Source: an uncultured bacterium
Lineage (GTDB): Bacteria; Armatimonadota; Hebobacteria; CAIYQO01
DNA length: 64,000 nt
Assembly: GCA_903928345.1 (NCBI GenBank)
Contig: CAIYQO010000311.1
Location: 1 to 64,000, forward strand
Direction of reading: 5' to 3'
The notes below the pieces were generated by a model. It was not told the origin of the DNA, made no database searches, and was given only the letters and a program-made list of their open reading frames with translations. Each line of letters starts with the position of its first letter. Position 1 is the stretch's first letter. This document shows, piece after piece, positions 55,057 to 63,972 of the stretch. The position numbers and the translations under genes are program-made.

Positions 55057-55081
55057 AACGGGAAACAGAAAAGGAATGCTC

Positions 55082-56194
55082 ATGGCCACCGCTTACCCCC
55101 TGCCGCGGCGGCAGACGCGTGCCGTGACGGTCGGGCGTCTCACCCTCGGGGGTGGGGCGCCCGTTTCCGTGCAGTCGATGACGAAGACCCCCACGGTGGA
55201 TGTGGACGCCACCGTGGCGCAGATTCACCGCCTCGAAGAGGCCGGCTGCGACCTGGTGCGCCTCGCCGTGCCGGACACCGCCTCCGCGCAGGCGCTGGGA
55301 GCCATCAAGCGCCGCATCGGCATCCCGCTGGCGGCGGATATCCACTTCAATCACCAGTTGGCCCTCATCGCGCTGGAGCAAGGGGTGGATAAGTTGCGCC
55401 TGAATCCCGGCAACTTGAAGCGCCCGGAGCATGTGCGCGCGGTGGCGGAAGCGGCCAAAGCGCGCGGCGTGCCCATCCGCATCGGCATGAACAACGGCTC
55501 CATCGATCCCGCCCAGCGCGCGCAGTTCCCCTTCACCCCGGCGGGCAACGCCGAGGCGCTGGTCGCGGGTGCGTTGGGGCATATCGCCTTGCTCGAAGAC
55601 GTGGGCTTCACCGACATCGTCGTCTCGCTGAAGGCGTCGGATGTGCGCACCACCGTGCTTGCCTACCGCCTGATGGCCGCCCAGCGCGATTACCCGCTGC
55701 ACGTGGGCGTCACCGAAGCCGGCCTGCCGCCGGAGGGACTCATCAAATCCGCGCTGGGCATCGGCACGCTGCTGGGCGAGGGGATCAGCGACACCCTGCG
55801 CGTGAGCCTCACCGCCGACCCTGTGGAAGAGGTCGTCGCGGGCTGGGAACTGCTGCGCGCGCTGGAGCTGCGCTCGGGGGGCATCGTGCTCACCGCCTGC
55901 CCCACCTGCGCGCGCTGCGACGTGGATTTCGACCCCATCATCCGCGCGGTGAAGGCACGGCTGGCCGACCTGGACCGCCGCCTGCGTGCCGGTGGGCGCA
56001 CGCTACACGTGGCGGTGATGGGGTGCGAGGTGAACGGCCCCGGGGAAGCGCGCGATGCCGACGTGGGCGTGGCGAGCGGGAAACACACCGGTATGCTCTT
56101 TCGCCACGGCGTGGAGATCGCCCGCGTGCCCGAGGCGGAGATCGTCGACGCGCTGGTGCGCGAGGTCGAGGCGCTGGCCGACGCCGGCGCGTGA
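55082..56194 (+). CDS. ispG: 4-hydroxy-3-methylbut-2-enyl diphosphate synthase IspG (GcpE)
   Basis: The 370-residue [4Fe-4S] enzyme converts ME-cPP to HMBPP, the penultimate step of the MEP pathway. The N-terminal TIM barrel begins GAPVSVQSMTKTPTVDVDAT; IPLAADIHFNHQLAL and DKLRLNPGN are conserved. Cluster ligands are Cys273 and Cys276 (CPTCARC), Cys315 and Glu322 (GCEVNGPGE). The ATG at 55082 follows AAGGA with normal spacing. It needs reduced ferredoxin or flavodoxin; a small ferredoxin is encoded at 28429. The stop overlaps an ATG of the next frame. Confidence 0.96.
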   Translation: MATAYPLPRRQTRAVTVGRLTLGGGAPVSVQSMTKTPTVDVDATVAQIHRLEEAGCDLVRLAVPDTASAQALGAIKRRIGIPLAADIHFNHQLALIALEQGVDKLRLNPGNLKRPEHVRAVAEAAKARGVPIRIGMNNGSIDPAQRAQFPFTPAGNAEALVAGALGHIALLEDVGFTDIVVSLKASDVRTTVLAYRLMAAQRDYPLHVGVTEAGLPPEGLIKSALGIGTLLGEGISDTLRVSLTADPVEEVVAGWELLRALELRSGGIVLTACPTCARCDVDFDPIIRAVKARLADLDRRLRAGGRTLHVAVMGCEVNGPGEARDADVGVASGKHTGMLFRHGVEIARVPEAEIVDALVREVEALADAGA

Positions 56195-56208
56195 TGTGGA
56201 GGGAGACT

Positions 56209-57918
56209 ATGCGCTACATCGCCCGTCTGCTGCCCCTGCTGCTGCTCGCCGGCGCCGCGTTGGCGGAAGGTCGGCTGGTGCGCGAATGGTCGGCGGAGGC
56301 GTCGCCGTGGGCGGCGGAGGCGAAAGCGCTGACGGCTGACCGTACGGATTGGGATGTGACGAACGTCCACGGGAAGATGGCTTTCGTGGTGCACGGCGTG
56401 CGCCAACCCGCCTTTATCGATCTGCAATTCGACAGCTTTCGCTTCCTCGATGCCGCGCACACCCACTGGGCTTACCTGGCGCGGATGGGCGATCATCAGG
56501 TGATGGTGCGGGATGGGCAGAAGCCTGTTGCCTTCGACGACATCCTCATCCTGGCGCCGCAGCAGGCGCGCGTCGGCATTTCCGAAGGCGGACCGAGTAT
56601 CTACACTGACGCTATCAAGGGATTTCACAGCAGGCGCGCTGACTGGGCTTACACCGCCGATGGGCACGTCACTTTCCTTGCCCGCACGCACAGCGGGGTG
56701 GCCGTGGTGCGCGATGGCGCGATCGTGGGTACCTGCCCGCGAGTCGACGCGTTGGTTGTGACCGCGCAGCACTGGGGGTACGTGATCGAAGACAGCGCCG
56801 GGTGGACGATACACCTCGACGGGCGCACCGAAGGCCCGTACCGCGAGAAGATCGGTCCGTGGAACATCGCCGCCAGCCCCGACGGCGCGCGGGTGATCTA
56901 CGTCGCCACCACCGCGAAGGGTATGGCGGTTTTCGAGAACGGCACGGCGCTCTACTACTGCCCGTCGCCTAACGATGCGCTGGCGCGGCTGGAATTCAGT
57001 CCCGACGGAAAACGCACCGCGTGGACGCTCATCAGCAAGGACAGCACGCGTCCTGTCATCGACGGCCAGGTGTTGCCGTTTCAGATGCAGGCGCGTGACA
57101 ACCGGTTGCTAGAGGCGTTCCTTGCAACGCCGACGATACCTTTTTTTTCTCCTGACAGCACGCATACCGTCTTCCTCGCGACCTCGTGGGTGACCCCTGA
57201 AGCGGGGGAGCAGGACGAGGAACCGGTTATTAAAAACGGTTTTATAACGGCTATCGGCTTAAAGCTACCCGCAGGAGCGCGGGTTTACGTGGTACGCGAC
57301 GGCATGCCGGGTAAGGCGTATCGCCTCATCTCCACACCTCACCTCATTTACAGCCCCGACGGTAAACACCTCGCGTTTGTCATCTATATCGACCGTTACA
57401 AGTGGCGTGTAGTGCTGGATGATCAGGAGGTCGGTCCCGTGTGCGGCAACATCGACCGGCTGATCTTCAGCGCCGACGGGCGCCACCTGGCGTATCTCGC
57501 CACCATTGACGGCACCCCGAGCCTGGTGGTGGATGGCAAAGCCACCCCGCTAGCGCCGGACATGGTGCCCGGCTCGCTATGTATCAGTCCCGACAGCGCA
57601 CACACGTGGTATCAGGTGGTCAAGGACGGCCTGCAGGCGCTGGTCATCGACGGCGTCGTGCAGGAACGCGCCTTCCACACGGTGTCTGCCCCGCTCTTCC
57701 TCACCGGGCACGTCATCTATATCGTCCGCACCATGTTCGCCGCCGGAACCTCCTCGCGCGATGCCTTGGTGGCGGACGGGGTTCCCACACCGGTGGGCAC
57801 GCTGATCGGCCCCCTCATCCCGGACAGTCCCACCAGTTTTCACTACTTCGTCACCAGCACGGTCAACGGCAAGGCAGCATTGTCCGCTGTGCAAGAGACG
57901 TATGTGGATACGAAGTAA
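56209..57918 (+). CDS. Exported WD40/TolB-like beta-propeller protein
   Basis: The 569-residue product starts at the ATG at 56209, after GGAGGGAGA. A signal peptide (MRYIARLLPLLLLAGAALA) precedes repeated blades of about 40-60 residues, many with the motif FSPDGKR or ISPDSAH: AASPDGARVIYVATT, LEFSPDGKRTAWTLI, LIYSPDGKHLAFVIY and LIFSADGRHLAYLAT. It is a periplasmic or extracellular propeller of unknown binding partner. The middle segment (about 57120-57420) is less GC-rich than the flanks and contains a run of eight T. It lies 14 nt after ispG and 26 nt before a GH42 gene. Confidence 0.72.
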   Translation: MRYIARLLPLLLLAGAALAEGRLVREWSAEASPWAAEAKALTADRTDWDVTNVHGKMAFVVHGVRQPAFIDLQFDSFRFLDAAHTHWAYLARMGDHQVMVRDGQKPVAFDDILILAPQQARVGISEGGPSIYTDAIKGFHSRRADWAYTADGHVTFLARTHSGVAVVRDGAIVGTCPRVDALVVTAQHWGYVIEDSAGWTIHLDGRTEGPYREKIGPWNIAASPDGARVIYVATTAKGMAVFENGTALYYCPSPNDALARLEFSPDGKRTAWTLISKDSTRPVIDGQVLPFQMQARDNRLLEAFLATPTIPFFSPDSTHTVFLATSWVTPEAGEQDEEPVIKNGFITAIGLKLPAGARVYVVRDGMPGKAYRLISTPHLIYSPDGKHLAFVIYIDRYKWRVVLDDQEVGPVCGNIDRLIFSADGRHLAYLATIDGTPSLVVDGKATPLAPDMVPGSLCISPDSAHTWYQVVKDGLQALVIDGVVQERAFHTVSAPLFLTGHVIYIVRTMFAAGTSSRDALVADGVPTPVGTLIGPLIPDSPTSFHYFVTSTVNGKAALSAVQETYVDTK

Positions 57919-57944
57919 TTGTTACCATCCCAGGGAGTTTTTAC

Positions 57945-59666
57945 ATGAAAGTCGGCGCCAGCTATTATCCGGAAGTGATTGCCCGCGAGGAGTGGGCGCA
58001 GGACCTGGCTACGGGGCGGGAGATCGGGCTCTCGGCGTTGCGGGTGGGGGAGTTTGCGTGGTCGGCGCTGGCGCCGACGCCGGGGGCCTGGGAGGTCGGC
58101 TGGGCGCGCGATTTTCTGGCGCAGGCGGGCGCGGCGGGGTATGACGTGATCTGGTGCACACCCAGCGCCACGCCGCCGCCGTATCTGCTGGAGCGCTGGC
58201 CGGAGCTGCAGGCGGTAAACGTCAACGGCGACCTGATGAACGTCGGCGGACGGCGTCACGCCTGCCCCACGCATCCCGGTTACCGCGACCTCTGCGCCGA
58301 GACCGCCACCAAGTTGGCGCGGGATCTATCGGGCGCGCCGGTGGTCGGCTGGCAGGTGGACAACGAAATCGCCGGCGACGGCTTCACCTGCTGGTGCCCG
58401 CGCTGCCTGACGGCCTTCCAGACGTGGCTGGAGGCGCGCTACGGCTCGCTGGACGTCCTGAACGCGTCCTGGCAGACGTCATTGTGGGCGAACCGCTACA
58501 CGGCGTGGACGCAGATCCCGATGCCGTTCAACTTCCAGAACCACACGCCGGCGATCAAGCTGGACTACCGCCGCTTCCGCTCGGAGAACTGGCTGGGTTT
58601 CTACAGCACCCAGGCGGACGCCTTGCGCGCGGCGGGTGCCGGGCTGGTGACAACGAACTGGTACAACCTGACGTGGGACATCCCCTTCGACCAGTGGGCG
58701 TGGCGGGGGCAGATGGACACCATCGGCTGCAGCCACTACCTGGAGGAGGAGAACGGCAGCCGCTTCCAGCTCGACGTGCTGCGCGGGCCGGTGCCGGGGG
58801 ACAAGCCGCTGTGGGTGTTAGAGCAGAAGGCCGGGCAGCAGAACGCGCAAAACTGGTATCCCGAAGACCTTTCCCGCCTGGCACGCCACCTGCGCATCTG
58901 CGCGGAGCACGGGGCGGATTACGCCATCTACTGGCACCTGCGCCAGCACGCCGCCGGGTGCGAGATGGAGCACGGCGCCGTGCTGCGCCACGACGGGAAG
59001 CCCACGCGCCTTGCGCGGGCCATCCAGGCGGCGATCCGTGAGACGGCGGCGACGCCGGTGCGTCCCGCGGACGACGCGCTGCTGGTCTTCTCCTTCCCGC
59101 AGCAGTGGGCGCAGGAACTGCGTCCGCAACCGGGCACGAAGTGGGACTACCGGGTGGAGGTAGAAGAATCGTGGTACGCCGGGGCGCGCGCTGCGCTGGG
59201 CGGCGTGCGCATCGGCCCGCCGTCGGCCATGGCCGGCGCGCGGTTGGCGCTGGCACCCTTCCAGCAGCTCGAGGAGCCGGGCACGCTGGAGGCGATCCGC
59301 GCCTGCGTCGCGGCGGGGGGCACGGTGGTGCTCACGGCGGATCTCGGGCGCCTCGACGCCAACAACAACGTGCGCCGCGTGCCGCCGCTAGACGCTTTGC
59401 GCGTCTTCGGCGACATTCCGGAATTGGAAGTGCTCCACCTGCACGAGCAGGCGGAGATCACGGGCACGCTGGGTGACACGTCGGTGCGCGCGCGCCTCTT
59501 CTGGGCCGTGCCCGAAGGCGCATCCAACGGTATCGGCACCATCTCCGACGGCGCCTACACCGGCCCGGCGGCGCTGGTGCTGCCTGTAGGCACGGGGCGC
59601 GTCGTCGTGGCCCTCACCGCGTTGGACGCCCAGGGGGTAGCGGCGCTACTGCGGGCGGTGGCGTGA
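57945..59666 (+). CDS. Beta-galactosidase, glycoside hydrolase family 42 (second copy)
   Basis: The 573-residue protein has the GH42 barrel start MKVGASYYPEVIAREEWAQD, acid/base Glu141 in QVDNEIAG and nucleophile Glu293 in LWVLEQKAG. The motif GFTCWCPRCLTAFQTWLEAR has the Cys residues that bind structural zinc in several GH42 enzymes, absent from the first copy (17241). Domain B and the C-terminal domain are shorter. There is no signal peptide. The ATG at 57945 follows AGGGAG. It may form a transcription unit with the propeller gene and ogt. Confidence 0.85.
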   Translation: MKVGASYYPEVIAREEWAQDLATGREIGLSALRVGEFAWSALAPTPGAWEVGWARDFLAQAGAAGYDVIWCTPSATPPPYLLERWPELQAVNVNGDLMNVGGRRHACPTHPGYRDLCAETATKLARDLSGAPVVGWQVDNEIAGDGFTCWCPRCLTAFQTWLEARYGSLDVLNASWQTSLWANRYTAWTQIPMPFNFQNHTPAIKLDYRRFRSENWLGFYSTQADALRAAGAGLVTTNWYNLTWDIPFDQWAWRGQMDTIGCSHYLEEENGSRFQLDVLRGPVPGDKPLWVLEQKAGQQNAQNWYPEDLSRLARHLRICAEHGADYAIYWHLRQHAAGCEMEHGAVLRHDGKPTRLARAIQAAIRETAATPVRPADDALLVFSFPQQWAQELRPQPGTKWDYRVEVEESWYAGARAALGGVRIGPPSAMAGARLALAPFQQLEEPGTLEAIRACVAAGGTVVLTADLGRLDANNNVRRVPPLDALRVFGDIPELEVLHLHEQAEITGTLGDTSVRARLFWAVPEGASNGIGTISDGAYTGPAALVLPVGTGRVVVALTALDAQGVAALLRAVA

Positions 59667-59701
59667 AGGGAATCACCCCGCCGGCGTTGAATTCCTCCTC
59701 C

Positions 59702-60145
59702 ATGACCACCGGTTCCTTCGTCCTGCCGTGGGGAATGTTGACGTTGACCGTCGGCCCGCGGGGGTTGACGCGGGTGGCCTTCGACGGCCCGCCCGCACCG
59801 CCGTTGACGGGGCCGTGGGCGGAGGCGCTGGCGGGGTATCTCGCCGGGCAGCCGCTACCCGACCTGCCGGTGGACCTGGACGGCGTGCCGCCCTTCACCC
59901 ACCGCGTGCTGGAGGCCTGCCGGGCCATCCCGTTCGGCACAACGACGGGCTACGCGGCGCTTGGACGCTCGTTAGGCTTGCCGCGCGCTGCGCGCGCGGT
60001 GGGGCAGGCGCTGGCGCGCAACCCCGTGCCGGTGGTCATCCCCTGCCACCGCGTGGTGGGCGCCGACGGCGCGCTACACGGCTTTATTGGCGGGGTGGGG
60101 TGGAAAAGGGCGCTGATCGAACATGAAAAGCAAAGTGCAAGATAA
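59702..60145 (+). CDS. ogt: Methylated-DNA--protein-cysteine methyltransferase (Ogt/MGMT)
   Basis: The 147-residue suicide repair protein removes O6-alkyl groups from guanine. The acceptor Cys115 lies in the invariant IPCHRVVG; PFGTTTGYAALGRSLGLPRA and RAVGQALARNPVPVVIPC are typical helix-turn-helix elements, and GGVGWKRALIEHE closes the domain. The N-terminal domain is very short. The ATG at 59702 gives a natural start but has no ribosome-binding site. A GTG at 59663 overlapping the GH42 stop would add 13 residues and allow coupled translation. Confidence 0.92.
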   Translation: MTTGSFVLPWGMLTLTVGPRGLTRVAFDGPPAPPLTGPWAEALAGYLAGQPLPDLPVDLDGVPPFTHRVLEACRAIPFGTTTGYAALGRSLGLPRAARAVGQALARNPVPVVIPCHRVVGADGALHGFIGGVGWKRALIEHEKQSAR

Positions 60146-60187
60146 GGACTACGCGACCGCATCGTTTTGCATTCTTTTGTATCGACC

Positions 60188-60281
60188 GTGAAAAGGCGGG
60201 ACAGCCACCACTTTTCCGCGCAGCCGTGTTGAATAACGTGAACTTAAATCTGGAAAAGTAGTGGCAGTCCCGACTTTTCAC
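60188..60281. repeat. 94-bp palindromic repeat
   Basis: Arms of 30 nt (60188-60217 and 60252-60281) are complementary at 27 positions and begin GTGAAAAGGCGGGAC. The 34-nt loop is more AT-rich than the rest of the window. It ends 18 nt before the holin-like gene and could influence its translation. Confidence 0.75.
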
Positions 60282-60298
60282 TCACGGGAGGAAGATCG

Positions 60299-60688
60299 AT
60301 GCGACGGCTCTTCTGGCACTGGTTCATCTCCGCCCTGGCGCTGATGTGCGCGGCGGCGGCGCTGCATGTCAACATCACGCCGTGGTACAACGCCATCTGG
60401 CTGGCGCCGCTCTTCGGGCTCATCAACGGCCTGGTGGGGGCGCTGGCGGCCATTATCTCCCTGCTGGCGCTGCCGGTCACGGTGCTCACGTTGGGCTGCT
60501 TCGGCTTCGTGGTGTCCTTCCTGCTCAACGTGACGGCCATCTACCTCCTGTGCGGCCCCACCGGCCCGCTCAACCATGTCCTGCCCCTCGGTGGCCAATA
60601 CCCCTTCCTGCAAGCGGTGGAACTGGCCATCGTGCTGGCGCTCTTCAGCACGGTGCTGAACATGCTGCTGCCGGGGAAGAAGCGGTAG
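60299..60688 (+). CDS. Phage-holin-family-IV-like small membrane protein
   Basis: The 129-residue protein has four predicted membrane helices (about 6-26, 33-55, 62-85, 105-125) in the layout of the chromosomal holin superfamily IV (DUF360) proteins, with NITPWYNAIWLAPLFGLINGL at helix 2 and LLALPVTVLTLGCFGFVVSF at helix 3. Such proteins are common outside phages and their role is unclear. No lysis genes are nearby. The ATG at 60299 follows GGGAGGAAG. Confidence 0.8.
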   Translation: MRRLFWHWFISALALMCAAAALHVNITPWYNAIWLAPLFGLINGLVGALAAIISLLALPVTVLTLGCFGFVVSFLLNVTAIYLLCGPTGPLNHVLPLGGQYPFLQAVELAIVLALFSTVLNMLLPGKKR

Positions 60689-60774
60689 GTGTCTGAACCG
60701 GGATTTGGGGGAATTCGTGAGATTTTCCTGCTGGGGGAACGGTTTGGGACTTCCCGTCCACGAATCACGGGATA

Positions 60775-60927
60775 TGGTGATAATTCACAGGGATGAAAGG
60801 GATATAAAGGATCTTACCGGAGATGGCACTGTGGGTTAGCTGATTGGCTTTCCTGTCGTCGCCATCGATATGCATATCCTCCTTATCCTTTCCAACACCT
60901 TCATCCCTGAGAATAATCAACCCACAC
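60775..60927. repeat. Palindromic intergenic repeat, family B copy 2
   Basis: The arms match those at 9064-9298 (GGTGATAATTCACAGGGATGA at the left, ATCCCTGAGAATAATCAACC at the right) but the interior differs and the inner palindrome is missing. The 276-nt region 60689-60964 holds this element, a TGTCTGAACCGGGATT sequence (about 60690) and no gene. Confidence 0.65.
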
Positions 60928-60964
60928 AGCTTTCTGAAACAGATAATCCGCAATCCGCAATCCG

Positions 60965-61975
60965 CTACTCCCCGACCCCGTTGATCTCATTCACCACCGC
61001 CATTTCGCCGATGACGATGACGGTGTGTTCGGGGGAGAGGTGGGTGGTTTTTTTGGGGTTGAAGTGGTAGACGCCGTCGGCGCCGAGGAGGGCGACTACG
61101 GTGATGCCGTCGCGGTCAAGCAGGCCGGACTCCGCCAGGGTGCGTCCGTTGAGGGGGGAGTGGGGGGCGATTTCGATGGGCGCCACGCGGATGGCGCGCT
61201 CGGGGGTGCGCACCATGCGGTCGAGGAAGGTGACCACCGCCGGACGGATCAGCTCCGAGGCCAGGCGCAGGCCGCCGATGTAGTTGGGCATCACCACGCC
61301 GTCGGCGCCCGCGCGGCGCAGCTTGGCCTCCGAGGCTTCCTCCACCGCTTTCGAGATCACGCGCAGCCCGGGGTTGAGCCCCTTGGCGGTGAGGGTGACG
61401 AAGAGATTATCGGCGTCGGTGTGCAGCGCGGTGATGAGGCCGCGCGCGCGCAGGATGCCCGCCGCGGTGAGCACCGTGTCGTGGGTGGCGTCGCCATGCT
61501 GGGTGAGCACGCCGCGCGCTTCCAGCTCCTGCAGCCGCTCCGGGTTGCGGTCCACCACCACGAAGCGCTGCTTCGTCTTCTCCAACTCGTCGATGGCGTA
61601 GCGGCCGGTCTGGTCGGCGCCGCAGACGATGAAATGATCGGTCAGTTTGTCGATGCCGCGCTGCATTCTGCGCCTCCGCAACACACTGGTCAGCTCGCCC
61701 TCCACGATGAAGGCGGTGAGGGTCGAGATGCCGTACACCACCACCCCGGTGCCCCCCAGGATGAGGAAAATCGTAAAGACGCGCCCCGCCGGCGACAGCG
61801 GATGCACTTCCTGAAAGCCGACGGACGCCAGCGTGATGACGGTCATGTAGAGCGCGTCGAGCACTGACCACGCCGTGCCATGCTCGATGACCCGATACCC
61901 CACCGTGCCGACCACGATGACCAGTACCAGCACCAGCGCTATGCGGATGAGCCGCGACATCAACTGCGCAAACAC
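60965..61975 (-). CDS. Potassium channel / TrkA-N (RCK) domain protein
   Basis: The 336-residue protein has two membrane helices flanking a pore loop (about 10-100) and then an RCK N-terminal Rossmann domain (HFIVCGADQTGRYAIDELEK) and an RCK C-terminal domain (about 250-330). The pore sequence is TLASVGFQEV rather than the potassium signature TVGYGD, so selectivity may be altered; such variants occur in some bacterial channels. It regulates ion flux in response to a nucleotide or ion ligand. The GTG at 61975 lies 6 nt after a -10 box with no ribosome-binding site; the ATG at 61960 is an alternative. Confidence 0.85.
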   Translation of the reverse strand: MFAQLMSRLIRIALVLVLVIVVGTVGYRVIEHGTAWSVLDALYMTVITLASVGFQEVHPLSPAGRVFTIFLILGGTGVVVYGISTLTAFIVEGELTSVLRRRRMQRGIDKLTDHFIVCGADQTGRYAIDELEKTKQRFVVVDRNPERLQELEARGVLTQHGDATHDTVLTAAGILRARGLITALHTDADNLFVTLTAKGLNPGLRVISKAVEEASEAKLRRAGADGVVMPNYIGGLRLASELIRPAVVTFLDRMVRTPERAIRVAPIEIAPHSPLNGRTLAESGLLDRDGITVVALLGADGVYHFNPKKTTHLSPEHTVIVIGEMAVVNEINGVGE

Positions 61976-61981
61976 GGGGGT

Positions 61982-62010
61982 ATTGTAGCACGGGGTGGGG
62001 GCGGTGGAAA
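61982..62010 (-). promoter_or_regulatory. Promoter of the K+-channel gene, apparently leaderless
   Basis: On the minus strand TTTCCA (62010-62005), a 17-nt spacer and TACAAT (61987-61982) precede the GTG at 61975 by 6 nt. Confidence 0.5.
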
Positions 62011-62030
62011 GGGGAGCGACAGTACGCAGG

Positions 62031-63509
62031 CTACTGCAGACTGAACGTCAAATCCGCCCCCAGCCAGCCGTTCCAGGTGCCGCTGGTGTTCCACTGGTAG
62101 CAGCTCGCGCTGCCACCCCAGCCGCATTCGATCCAGGCTTGCGGCTCCGACTCGCCGTAAGGGGCGTCCTGGTAGACGTAGTTCGACGATGACGCGCCGG
62201 AGGGGGCTTCGAACCAGAGGCGGTATGTTTGGCCCTGGTACAGGCCGACGGCGCGGGGGAGGGTGGCGTAAAACCATTTCGGCACGGTTTTGTCCACCGT
62301 CGAACTGCTGGTGAGGGTGCCGGTGACGATCTCCGTGCCGCCCACCTTTTCCAGGTGGTAGAGCACGTTCCCGGTGGGCGAGCCTTTCTTCAAGAGCAGC
62401 AGGCCGATGCGCGTGATCGCCGCCGACGGCTGGGTCCACACCATTACTTGCCCGTATTTGTTGCGCCCGTACAGCGTCATGGCGTTCGATGCCGTCCCCG
62501 GCACCAGGCCGCCGTAGTAGGGGTCGCCGCTGTTGCCGTGGCGCGCCCAGGTGAACATGACGGGGAAATGCGATCCGTTGTCGCGCAGGCTGGTCGAGCC
62601 CGGACTGTCGGGGTAGATGGCGTAGGGGCACCACTGCCCGGTCAGGCCCCACGGCGAATTGAATTGCTCCCCACTGCACCCGCCCCCCGTCCACGGCGTC
62701 ACCTGCACGATCGCGCCGTTGGGCGATGACCAGTTGGCGGCCGGGTTGGGGTCGGTGTTGTACAGGACCAGGTGGTAGTGCTCGCCGACGAGCAGGTCCG
62801 CGGTCAACGGCACGTGCAGCGCGCAGTGGCCGGCGGTACCGAGCTGGTCGCTGGGCCGGATGCTGGTGGTGCGGGCGATGACGGTGCCGGAGGGGTAATG
62901 CAGCACGCCGTCGCTCTGCAACTCGAAGGTGTAGACGCCGTTCGTGCCGGCGCCGTAATTCGGCGAAGGGCGGCTTTTCCACTGCAGCGTGATGCCTTGC
63001 AGCGTGTCGGAATATGGCGCCACGAAGGCGATGCCGAACTGCACGGTGCCGTACTTTGTTAGCTCGAAGTTGCCGGTGCCGAAGGTGCCGAGTGTCTGCC
63101 CCAGCTCCCCGGCGGCGTGCGGCGGCAGGGACGTCTGTTGCAGCGTGACGCCCGCCGTCGCGCTGCCGAAAGTGGTGCCGAGGATCGTGCGCCCGGAAAG
63201 GGTGACCGTATAGGCGCCATACGCGAAGGGCGTATTGCTCGTGTCCTTGCCCGTCCAGGTGTAGGTATACGTGGCGGCGGCCACGTAGGTCAGGGTGACG
63301 CCGGTCACCTCCTGGCCCGCCGCGTTGGCGAAGGACAGGCGGGCATTGGCGCGCGCCGGCACGACGTAGGTGACCACGGTCACGTCGCCGGCGGCGGGGT
63401 CGAGCACCGCCGGGGTGACGCCGGTGATGGTGAAAGCGGTGGCGCCGTAGGCCGCGCGAAGCGCCCCCGCGCCCAGCAGCAGCACTAACAGGCCAATGCG
63501 TGCCGTCAT
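62031..63509 (-). CDS. Large secreted beta-rich protein with FlgD-like Ig domain
   Basis: The 492-residue product starts at the ATG at 63509, after GAGGAGG. A signal peptide (MTARIGLLVLLLGAGALRAA) is followed by a FlgD/Ig-like domain (about 25-115: ITGVTPAVLDPAAGDVTVVT, NTPFAYGAYTVTLSGRT). The remainder has two beta-sandwich-like segments with LQGITLQWKSRPSPNYGAGT and a similar unit near the C-terminus (TRIGLLLLKKGSPTGNVLYH), rich in Trp, Tyr and Gly, as in sugar-binding or surface proteins. No catalytic motif is recognised. It is a minus-strand gene next to the K+-channel gene (55 nt upstream of its start). Confidence 0.65.
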   Translation of the reverse strand: MTARIGLLVLLLGAGALRAAYGATAFTITGVTPAVLDPAAGDVTVVTYVVPARANARLSFANAAGQEVTGVTLTYVAAATYTYTWTGKDTSNTPFAYGAYTVTLSGRTILGTTFGSATAGVTLQQTSLPPHAAGELGQTLGTFGTGNFELTKYGTVQFGIAFVAPYSDTLQGITLQWKSRPSPNYGAGTNGVYTFELQSDGVLHYPSGTVIARTTSIRPSDQLGTAGHCALHVPLTADLLVGEHYHLVLYNTDPNPAANWSSPNGAIVQVTPWTGGGCSGEQFNSPWGLTGQWCPYAIYPDSPGSTSLRDNGSHFPVMFTWARHGNSGDPYYGGLVPGTASNAMTLYGRNKYGQVMVWTQPSAAITRIGLLLLKKGSPTGNVLYHLEKVGGTEIVTGTLTSSSTVDKTVPKWFYATLPRAVGLYQGQTYRLWFEAPSGASSSNYVYQDAPYGESEPQAWIECGWGGSASCYQWNTSGTWNGWLGADLTFSLQ

Positions 63510-63793
63510 CGTCAACCTCCTCATGCGTCCCGGAAGAGGCGACGATAAAGACGGCGATGTCCCCCGGTGTAGCTCCTGCTCAACAGTGTGTCCCGTTTGC
63601 GCCGTCCCCTCGTGCGGATTTTTCGCCATAAGTTCCGTGTATGGCGCCACGGGGGGACAGGGAGGAGGCGAGATGAGGGGGTGGGATGCAGCAGTGACGC
63701 AAAAATCGCACACGGGAGCCACGGCTTACCCCGTCGTGCGCCTCCGGAAGGTCACGGCACTGCCTTGCCAGGCTTCTGCAACACGAAGATTTA

Positions 63794-63802
63794 TGGTATC
63801 AT
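63794..63802 (+). promoter_or_regulatory. Extended -10 promoter of the right-edge gene
   Basis: TGG-TATCAT is the only good -10 in the 463-nt space 63510-63972. The stretch before it (63510-63793) shows no gene or repeat that I recognise, only G-rich patches near 63650-63690. Confidence 0.45.
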
Positions 63803-63808
63803 GTAACA

Positions 63809-63972
63809 CAGTTGTAACTTTTCATCGGCATACTGTTGTCGGTTAAGATTGGCTGGTCACCAATCCGGTTCCTCCATCCCAGTCGTTCCCGCGATCTCGC
63901 GGTGGCGTGACCATGTCTGTCCATATAACAATAGGCCTGTCGAGGAGTCAGGCCCAGAAGGAGAAGTATTGC
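63809..63972 (+). other. Structured 5' leader of the right-edge gene
   Basis: About 165 nt of leader contain three separate hairpins: GATTGG-CTGGTCA-CCAATC (63847-63865), CCGCGA-TC-TCGCGG (63889-63902) and GGCCTG / CAGGCC (63933-63953). The AAGGAG ribosome-binding site lies after the third. No riboswitch class was recognised. Confidence 0.35.

Noticed and set aside
60299-60688. Holin-like gene taken as a sign of a prophage
   Set aside because: Superfamily-IV proteins are ordinary chromosomal genes and no other phage gene is nearby.
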